From an uncultured Christensenellaceae bacterium (lineage in GTDB: Bacteria; Bacillota; Clostridia; Christensenellales; UBA1242), in NCBI GenBank assembly GCA_949902685.1, contig CATLDS010000056.1, positions 1 through 5,114 of the forward strand: 5,114 nt of DNA. The letters run 5' to 3'. The translations under genes were made by a program, and so were the position numbers. Below are positions 1 to 5,114 of the stretch, one piece after another. Each line of letters opens with the position of its first letter. The stretch's first letter is position 1. Under the pieces are notes generated by a model. It was given only the letters and a program-made list of their open reading frames with translations, was not told the DNA's origin and made no database searches.

Positions 1-1
1 A

Positions 2-253
2 GCGTTAGAGCAGGAGATGAAAGCAAAAACTCAAGAGATGAAGGCAATAGTGCTAGCAGCGGAGAGCGAAGTTCATAAAGCCATGGCTACAGCTATGAAG
101 AGTGGCAAATTTGGTGTTATGGATTATTATAAATTACAGAATATGGTGGCGGACACCAATATGAGAAACTCTATCAGCACAGTGAAAGAGAAGAATGATA
201 CCCAGCCTCAAGGTAGACAAGGTATGGGTAGACCGGGAGATAGATTTAATTAA
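2..253 (+). CDS. floA: FloA flotillin-like protein, C-terminal fragment (5' end outside window)
   Basis: The reading frame is open from the left edge, so only the last 83 residues are seen; full-length FloA is roughly 330 residues. FloA is a membrane-anchored scaffold of the SPFH/flotillin type that forms functional membrane microdomains in bacteria. The visible part matches the FloA C-terminal region as I recall it: an Ala/Glu/Lys-rich coiled coil ([13 protein letters not shown], then [11 protein letters not shown]), the conserved block [10 protein letters not shown], and the motif [10 protein letters not shown]. The last ~25 residues are a Gln/Gly/Arg-rich tail that looks poorly conserved. 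ATG codons at 17 and 38 are internal and are not starts. The TAA stop overlaps the ribosome-binding site of the next gene, so the pair is probably one operon. The N-terminal membrane hairpin and SPFH core cannot be checked here. Confidence 0.9.
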   Translation, partial: ALEQEMKAKTQEMKAIVLAAESEVHKAMATAMKSGKFGVMDYYKLQNMVADTNMRNSISTVKEKNDTQPQGRQGMGRPGDRFN

Positions 254-261
254 GGAAAAAC

Positions 262-699
262 ATGTCTAATGTAGAGATTATTATCATGGTATGTGCGTGC
301 TTGATACCAATCATTGCATTGGTAATCATTTTGCCGACTATGAAATTTCATAAAAAGACTAAACAATTAGAATTACCTAAAACGGAGACGTATAAGCCGA
401 GCGAACCAGTAGTCCCTGTAGAAGAACCTAAAGTTACGCTTAAGAAAAGGCCAGTGGAGAGCAAAAATTATTCTACAGATGATTTTAAAGATTATCTTAA
501 GGATAAACAGTCAAAATCAAGCATTCCCACTAGAAATAGACTTCCTAATAATTATATAGATAGAACTGGCAAGTACTTACCAATGGATGAGCATATGAAT
601 AAACCTACAGATGATAAGACAGTGGCGGAGCAAGTGCAGTCTCTCAGTCCAGAAGTGCTAGCATTAATTGTATCTGGAGTGTTAGATAAGAAGTTTTAA
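262..699 (+). CDS. Small single-pass membrane protein in the floA operon, function unknown
   Basis: This is a 145-residue protein that I do not recognise. Residues 4-26 form one strongly hydrophobic segment (EIIIMVCACLIPIIALVIIL), followed at once by the basic stretch KFHKKTKQ. The positive-inside rule therefore predicts a very short outside N-terminus and a cytoplasmic C-terminus. Residues 36-66 are a Pro/Glu/Lys-rich, probably disordered linker, and the middle is polar. The last ~20 residues (LSPEVLALIVSGVLDKKF) look like a short amphipathic helix. The ATG start is supported by AAGGA at 252-256, five bases upstream and overlapping the floA stop codon. It begins 8 nt after floA and is followed by a terminator, so it is the last gene of the floA transcript. 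By context it may act at the same membrane microdomains; that is inference. It does not resemble NfeD, the usual FloA neighbour. Confidence 0.85.
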   Translation: MSNVEIIIMVCACLIPIIALVIILPTMKFHKKTKQLELPKTETYKPSEPVVPVEEPKVTLKKRPVESKNYSTDDFKDYLKDKQSKSSIPTRNRLPNNYIDRTGKYLPMDEHMNKPTDDKTVAEQVQSLSPEVLALIVSGVLDKKF

Positions 700-720
700 T
701 AAAAAATGCGGATTAGTCAT

Positions 721-800
721 GAGAGTTTGAAACTAGCGAAATAAGGAAGAAAAACATAGACAAAAACAGCCTATGTTTTCTTTTTGCTCTTAAAACTCTC
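721..800. repeat. Nested imperfect inverted repeat around the floA-operon terminator
   Basis: GAGAGTTT (721-728) pairs perfectly with AAACTCTC (793-800), enclosing the terminator hairpin at 751-779. AGC (735-737) can also pair with GCT (786-788). Together these make an 80-nt imperfect hairpin centred on the terminator. It starts 21 nt after the stop codon of the membrane-protein gene. It may stabilise the mRNA 3' end or simply be an extended terminator. I looked for integron attC core boxes and did not find them. Confidence 0.5.
749..785 (+). terminator. Rho-independent terminator of the floA operon (could work in both directions)
   Basis: The stem AAAACATAG (751-759) and CTATGTTTT (771-779) is 9 bp with an 11-nt loop, followed by CTTTTT (780-785). 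On the - strand the same arms are followed by TTTTT as well, so it could also stop transcripts coming from the right. The stem is A/T-rich with only two G-C pairs, typical for a low-GC genome. Confidence 0.75.
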
Positions 801-874
801 TTAACTGCCCAAAAAGCAAATCATAGGTTGTCGTAAATGATTCACTTGAGAATACGTAGATATACACCTTAACA

Positions 875-902
875 TTGACAAGAAAGAATATTCGCTTACA
901 CT
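875..902 (+). promoter_or_regulatory. Possible sigma-70 promoter in the floA-acetyltransferase spacer
   Basis: A perfect -35 box TTGACA (875-880) is separated by 16 nt from TACACT (897-902), a 4/6 match to the -10 consensus. Transcription would begin near 909 and run into the inverted-repeat-rich stretch 930-1043. No protein start lies close downstream, so if the promoter is real it would drive a non-coding RNA or a long leader for the acetyltransferase. The weak -10 box keeps confidence low. Confidence 0.3.
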
Positions 903-929
903 ATAAAAATAGAGAGAAGAAAACAAAAG

Positions 930-1043
930 TAAAAGAGCTGTGTGCGTTACGCTCTGCCAGCAACAGCTTATTTTGGCAACTAAATTTAGTTTTTGCGTGT
1001 GCTTGTCTGGCGAGGCAAAGCCGAGCCACTTGTATATAACAAG
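930..1043. other. Inverted-repeat-rich intergenic segment; candidate structured RNA or repeat element
   Basis: Within a 423-nt spacer (700-1122) with no convincing gene, this stretch is richer in G+C than its flanks and packed with dyads. AGCTGT/ACAGCT pairs across about 30 nt (about 932-968). GCG-TTA-CGC lies near 939-947. AACTAAATTTAGTT (978-991) is a perfect 14-bp palindrome. At 1008-1028, TGGC/GCCA and GGC/GCC stack around a GA/GA internal loop with an AAA loop. CTTGT/ACAAG (1029-1033 and 1039-1043) forms a small hairpin directly after it. No T-run follows, so this is not a simple terminator. An 86-codon - strand ORF across it (801-1061) has no Shine-Dalgarno and an unprotein-like composition. 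It could be a small RNA, a dispersed REP/MITE-like repeat, or a regulatory region for the acetyltransferase. Confidence 0.4.
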
Positions 1044-1086
1044 AACATATCTAAATGCCAAATATAAAAACCTTCACTAATTTATT

Positions 1087-1116
1087 TTGACAAATTGCAC
1101 TAAGATATGTTACAAT
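1087..1116 (+). promoter_or_regulatory. Promoter of the acetyltransferase gene, predicted to give a leaderless mRNA
   Basis: The -35 box is TTGACA (1087-1092, perfect). The -10 box is TACAAT (1111-1116, 5/6), with an 18-nt spacer and an extended -10 TG at 1108-1109. Only 6 nt (AAAAAT) separate the -10 box from the ATG at 1123, so the normal start point, 7 nt after the -10, is the A of the start codon. There is no Shine-Dalgarno sequence before the ATG. Confidence 0.75.
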
Positions 1117-1122
1117 AAAAAT

Positions 1123-1641
1123 ATGAAAATCAAATTTCAGGCTTTATCTAATAAAAACTTCGCAGATTGCATTAAACTTAAAGAAATGCTATTCCCAGAA
1201 TCAAATAGCAACATTGACTATGACAAATATTTTCATAAAGAAATTGACTGTGAATATTTCGTTGTATATTACAAAAATATACCATGTGCCATCACAGGAT
1301 ATTATGATTTTGATGGAAAACATGAAAATGCTTTTATGGGTTGGTTTGGAGTTCACCCTGATTTTAGAAAAATGGGGATTGGTTCAAAAGTTTTTGATTT
1401 CACCTTTAATCTAGTGAAAAAAAGAAAATATAAATATTTTAGGCTTTATACAGACAAGAAAGTAAATCAAGATTCTGTAAGATTATACATAAAAAAAAGT
1501 ATGATACAAGAACCTTATACATACCCTGATAAACTTGGCAAAAATGGGAATTTTGTTGTTTTTACTAAGATAATTAAAAGTAATGGGTGCGACCTATGGA
1601 ATAATATTGCACTCAATGAAGATGAAAACTACAACTTATAA
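1123..1641 (+). CDS. GNAT-family N-acetyltransferase
   Basis: This is a 172-residue protein of the GCN5-related acetyltransferase fold, which moves an acetyl group from acetyl-CoA to an amine. Motif A is clear at residues 74-89 (WFGVHPDFRKMGIGSK): the (R/Q)xxGxG loop that binds the acetyl-CoA pyrophosphate is R82, G85, G87. The later SVRLYIKKSM (118-127) matches the family's usual 'N/S-x-R-LY-x-K-x-GF' helix, though the usual GF is replaced by SM. The length is normal for a single-domain member. The substrate cannot be told from sequence. I choose ATG 1123 rather than the in-frame TTG at 1087, because that TTG is part of the -35 box and the added residues do not belong to the fold. It is monocistronic, converges with the next gene, and is very AT-rich (about 25-30% GC by eye), suggesting an accessory gene. 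Confidence 0.85.
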   Translation: MKIKFQALSNKNFADCIKLKEMLFPESNSNIDYDKYFHKEIDCEYFVVYYKNIPCAITGYYDFDGKHENAFMGWFGVHPDFRKMGIGSKVFDFTFNLVKKRKYKYFRLYTDKKVNQDSVRLYIKKSMIQEPYTYPDKLGKNGNFVVFTKIIKSNGCDLWNNIALNEDENYNL

Positions 1642-1646
1642 AAAAT

Positions 1647-1678
1647 AAAAAAATTTATCAAACACGTTAAATTTTTTT
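1647..1678. terminator. Bidirectional A/T-only terminator between convergent genes
   Basis: The arms AAAAAAATTTA (1647-1657) and TAAATTTTTTT (1668-1678) form an 11-bp stem with a 10-nt loop. It lies 5 nt after the acetyltransferase stop. Read from the - strand it lies about 37 nt after the stop of the HExxH protein. The stem contains no G-C pair, so it is weak by textbook standards, but its place between two convergent stops and T-runs on both strands support the call. Confidence 0.6.
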
Positions 1679-1714
1679 TGCTGGCTTCAAAGTTTATAGC
1701 CCTTGACCGCATTT

Positions 1715-2704
1715 TTATAGTCCATGTGTATATTTTGATATATATTTTTCTATTACATTGTCATCAAATCGTTCTAGTGCTGTATAAATTTCTTTTTCTG
1801 TACCATTCAGTAAATTTAAAACATCCTCTATATCTTCTGGTGAATTCTTGAATGATAGATTATTTAATAATAGGATTGCATTATCAACATCACCTCTATC
1901 AATGTACGTATGTAGTAATTTCCTATCCGTTTCGTGATTAATATGAAGTGTACGTGCTACTTTAAGTAACATTTTACTTTCGGTATCATTCTTTGGGTCT
2001 AGAGCAAAACTCTTTTGATATTCTTTTGCACATTCGATGATTTTATCTCTGTAGATGTTTAGATAGTCAACATATTCATTGAATTGAGCATTTTTAAATG
2101 AACTTTCAGTTTCTTTTTTCATCTCGTTAATAGCTTTTTTATTATCATGGTATCGTTCTTCATATTTATTTATCAGCGACAATAACATATCTTTTGTTTT
2201 TTCACGAGTACGTACTTCATTCATATTCTCTACATATAAACCTATCATCAAACTATATACATCGCAGTAAGGCAAGAATTTATTTAAGAAAAGGAGAACC
2301 ATTTTATCATGGCTAGATGGAAGATATTCGCCACTCAAGTTTCCGTTTTCATCTTTTGTTATATTTTTATTGTCGGTCTTTATCTTTAAATGATTTGGTT
2401 CGTGAATTAAAGTGTCTGCTAATTTTGCTATGCCTGCAGGTTTTTTAATATTTAATGATTTATTGTTTATTATAACCTTTGTCCCAATTAAACAGCCTTC
2501 ACTATCTTTATACTTTTCATCTAATACAAGACTTATATGTGGTAAATTAAAGGTTATCATGCAGTATTCAAGAATGCTTTTAGCAAATTCAAGAGAAAAA
2601 TCTTGAGATTTCTTTATATTGCCTAGAATTTCATGTAGGAGATGTAAACATCTGTCTTCAGCTTCTTGTAGTGAGTGTGTCACAATTATATCTATATTTG
2701 TCAT
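1715..2704 (-). CDS. Uncharacterised protein with an HExxH-like (HEPNH) motif, possible zinc metallopeptidase
   Basis: This is a 329-residue soluble protein with no signal peptide or membrane segment; I do not recognise the family. Residues 94-106 read KLADTLIHEPNHL, where H101-E102-x-x-H105 fits the zincin core HExxH preceded by a hydrophobic helix. A possible third zinc ligand is E163 in NEVRTRE, about 58 residues later. Against a peptidase call, the motif has Pro directly after HE, which the standard zinc-protease pattern does not allow, so activity is unproven. Residues 165-205 are charged and probably coiled coil. The C-terminal third (about 210-325) is all-helical in appearance, with helix pairs such as LLHTYIDRGDVDNAILLLNN that resemble TPR-like or scaffold repeats. 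ATG 2704 is chosen because a consensus promoter ends 6 nt before it. The gene is AT-rich, monocistronic, divergent from the 23S and convergent with the acetyltransferase. Confidence 0.8.
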   Translation of the reverse strand: MTNIDIIVTHSLQEAEDRCLHLLHEILGNIKKSQDFSLEFAKSILEYCMITFNLPHISLVLDEKYKDSEGCLIGTKVIINNKSLNIKKPAGIAKLADTLIHEPNHLKIKTDNKNITKDENGNLSGEYLPSSHDKMVLLFLNKFLPYCDVYSLMIGLYVENMNEVRTREKTKDMLLSLINKYEERYHDNKKAINEMKKETESSFKNAQFNEYVDYLNIYRDKIIECAKEYQKSFALDPKNDTESKMLLKVARTLHINHETDRKLLHTYIDRGDVDNAILLLNNLSFKNSPEDIEDVLNLLNGTEKEIYTALERFDDNVIEKYISKYTHGL

Positions 2705-2710
2705 GAGAGC

Positions 2711-2739
2711 ATATTACACTCAAACTATAAATTTGTCAA
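2711..2739 (-). promoter_or_regulatory. Promoter of the HExxH protein gene, predicted to give a leaderless mRNA
   Basis: On the - strand the -35 box is TTGACA (2739-2734, perfect) and the -10 box is TAATAT (2716-2711), with an ideal 17-nt spacer. Six nt (GCTCTC) separate the -10 from the ATG at 2704-2702, so transcription should start at or next to the start codon. There is no Shine-Dalgarno sequence. The 6-nt distance is the same as at the acetyltransferase gene. Confidence 0.8.
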
Positions 2740-2760
2740 TACTTGTCCTTATATTATAAT
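2733..2760 (+). promoter_or_regulatory. Possible distal promoter toward the 23S rRNA gene (P0)
   Basis: TTGTCA (2733-2738) and a perfect TATAAT (2755-2760) lie 16 nt apart. Its -35 box overlaps the -35 box of the - strand gene base for base on the opposite strand, so the two promoters would compete for RNA polymerase. In an AT-rich spacer a TATAAT can arise by chance, so this is less certain than P1 and P2. Confidence 0.35.
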
Positions 2761-2806
2761 GTATATAAAAAATTATAAAAATTTTTAAATTTTTTTTGAA
2801 AAACAC

Positions 2807-2835
2807 TTGCAAGAATTATTTTTTTATGTTATTAT
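2807..2835 (+). promoter_or_regulatory. 23S rRNA promoter P1
   Basis: TTGCAA (2807-2812), a 17-nt spacer and TATTAT (2830-2835) make a good sigma-70 promoter. The 40 nt upstream are nearly pure A/T with A- and T-tracts, as in UP elements of strong rRNA promoters. The start point would be near 2842. Confidence 0.65.
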
Positions 2836-2842
2836 GTGCTTT

Positions 2843-2862
2843 GCCTGACTCGAAAGAGGGGC
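2843..2862 (+). other. GAAA-tetraloop hairpin at the 5' end of the P1 transcript
   Basis: CTC-GAAA-GAG (2849-2858) is a GNRA tetraloop hairpin. It is extended by GCCT (2843-2846) pairing with GGGC (2859-2862), with a two-base bulge (GA). It sits at the very start of the predicted P1 RNA and is a local G/C-rich island in A/T-rich DNA. It may protect the 5' end of the leader; the role is inferred. Confidence 0.35.
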
Positions 2863-2939
2863 GATAGGTACAAAAATTTAAAGCATTTGTCGATATTTTA
2901 AAAAAGTTAAAATATTTTTAAAAAATTTTAAAAAAACTG

Positions 2940-2968
2940 TTGACAAAAACTTTTGATTGTGGTATCTT
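2940..2968 (+). promoter_or_regulatory. 23S rRNA promoter P2 with upstream A-tracts
   Basis: A perfect TTGACA (2940-2945), an ideal 17-nt spacer and TATCTT (2963-2968) form the promoter. About 45 nt upstream (2895-2936) consist of phased A- and T-tracts broken mainly by one GTT, a likely UP element. The start point would be near 2975, giving a leader of about 205 nt before the mature 23S. Tandem P1/P2 promoters are the usual layout of rRNA operons, here placed directly before the 23S. Confidence 0.8.
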
Positions 2969-3015
2969 ACTAACGCATACGACGTACGGAACACATCGTG
3001 AAGTGCGAAATATGC

Positions 3016-3051
3016 CTATATAATAGTGACTTTAGCCACTTCCTTATATAG
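3016..3051 (+). other. Strong stem-loop in the 23S leader
   Basis: CTATATAA (3016-3023) pairs perfectly with TTATATAG (3044-3051). Inside it AGTG (3025-3028) pairs with CACT (3037-3040) around an 8-nt loop, separated by a small 1/3 internal loop. No T-run follows, so it is not a terminator. It may be an RNase III or other processing site, or an antitermination element of the rRNA leader. Confidence 0.55.
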
Positions 3052-3103
3052 AATGAGAACAATGACAACTGCATATTTTTGAAGAAATACAAATACGAGA
3101 AGT

Positions 3104-3119
3104 AATTGCATTTGCAATT
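3104..3119 (+). other. Small hairpin in the 23S leader
   Basis: AATTGC (3104-3109) and GCAATT (3114-3119) form a perfect 6-bp stem with an ATTT loop, about 60 nt before the mature 23S. It is short enough that chance in AT-rich DNA is possible. Confidence 0.3.
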
Positions 3120-3179
3120 TATTTCAATTTCAAATTTGTAATTTTGCCAAAGAACATTAATCAAAGGAACAAAAAGAAC

Positions 3180-5114
<1,935 letters not shown>

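Larger units (their letters stand above)
2975..3179 (+). other. Leader of the 23S rRNA precursor
   Basis: This is the transcribed spacer between the P2 start and the mature 23S 5' end. It has no tRNA, no 16S 3' end and no convincing ORF; the - strand 82-codon ORF overlapping it runs into the rRNA and is spurious. It holds two hairpins, annotated separately. I did not find a clear boxA antitermination sequence on the + strand. The half that should pair with the 23S 3' flank to form the processing stem cannot be identified, because the 3' end is outside the window. Confidence 0.6.

Noticed and set aside
721..800. Integron attC-like site next to a single-gene acetyltransferase unit
   Set aside because: The hairpin lacks the GTTRRRY/RYYYAAC core boxes, the acetyltransferase has its own promoter, and no second attC follows the gene.
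875..907. Alternative promoter TTGACA with TATAAA at 902-907
   Set aside because: The spacer would be 21 nt, too long for sigma-70; TACACT at 897-902 with a 16-nt spacer is the better, still weak, choice.
801..1061. 86-codon - strand ORF in the floA-acetyltransferase spacer
   Set aside because: It has no Shine-Dalgarno and no well-placed promoter, its composition is not protein-like (Cys/Trp/Ser/Tyr-rich with no domain), and it runs through stacked hairpins and stops at the terminator region.
1214..1414. 66-codon + strand ORF inside the acetyltransferase
   Set aside because: It is an out-of-frame shadow of the GNAT gene, whose own frame carries the acetyl-CoA motif.
2412..2606. 64-codon + strand ORF opposite the HExxH gene
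   Set aside because: It is an antisense shadow of a longer gene with a clear promoter, and it has no initiation signal of its own.
3131..3165. boxA-like sequence CAAAGAAC in the 23S leader
   Set aside because: It matches boxA only in reverse orientation (GTTCTTTG on the - strand), so it would not act in the rRNA transcript.
2842..3179. tRNA gene between promoter and 23S
   Set aside because: No cloverleaf, T-loop (GGTTCRAAT-like) or acceptor stem could be found in this stretch.

Overview
The window reads as a piece of a low-GC bacterial chromosome with four protein-coding genes on the left and the first ~1,935 nt of a 23S rRNA gene on the right. The left edge holds the C-terminal end of a flotillin-like scaffold protein (FloA). 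It is followed 8 nt later by a small single-pass membrane protein of unknown function, and the two form one translation unit that ends at a hairpin terminator. A 423-nt spacer with several inverted repeats leads to a GNAT-type acetyltransferase (+ strand). This gene converges on a 329-residue protein on the - strand that carries an HExxH-like motif, and the two share an A/T-only bidirectional terminator.

The - strand gene diverges from the 23S rRNA gene. The ~475-nt region between them holds the - strand promoter, two good tandem + strand promoters (P1, P2) and a structured leader. There is no 16S rRNA or tRNA between this divergent gene and the 23S, so the 23S is transcribed from its own promoters and is physically unlinked from any upstream 16S. 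The 23S runs off the right edge just before helix 69.

The clearest unusual signal is at the starts of the two stand-alone genes. Both have a consensus sigma-70 promoter whose -10 box ends exactly 6 nt before the ATG, and neither has a Shine-Dalgarno sequence, so both are predicted to make leaderless mRNAs. The downstream gene of the floA pair does have a Shine-Dalgarno sequence.

Organism: the promoters are TTGACA/TATAAT-like, which argues against Bacteroidetes. FloA, the low GC and much of the 23S wording fit Firmicutes. A few 23S stretches (such as GGGATAACC near 4885 and GTGAACGGC at the right edge) recall cyanobacteria-related sequences from memory, so a non-photosynthetic gut relative such as Gastranaerophilales is also possible. 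I cannot decide between these without alignment. By eye, the acetyltransferase and HExxH genes (about 25-33% GC in sampled lines) are more AT-rich than floA (about 42%), which hints that they are accessory genes inserted beside the rRNA locus.
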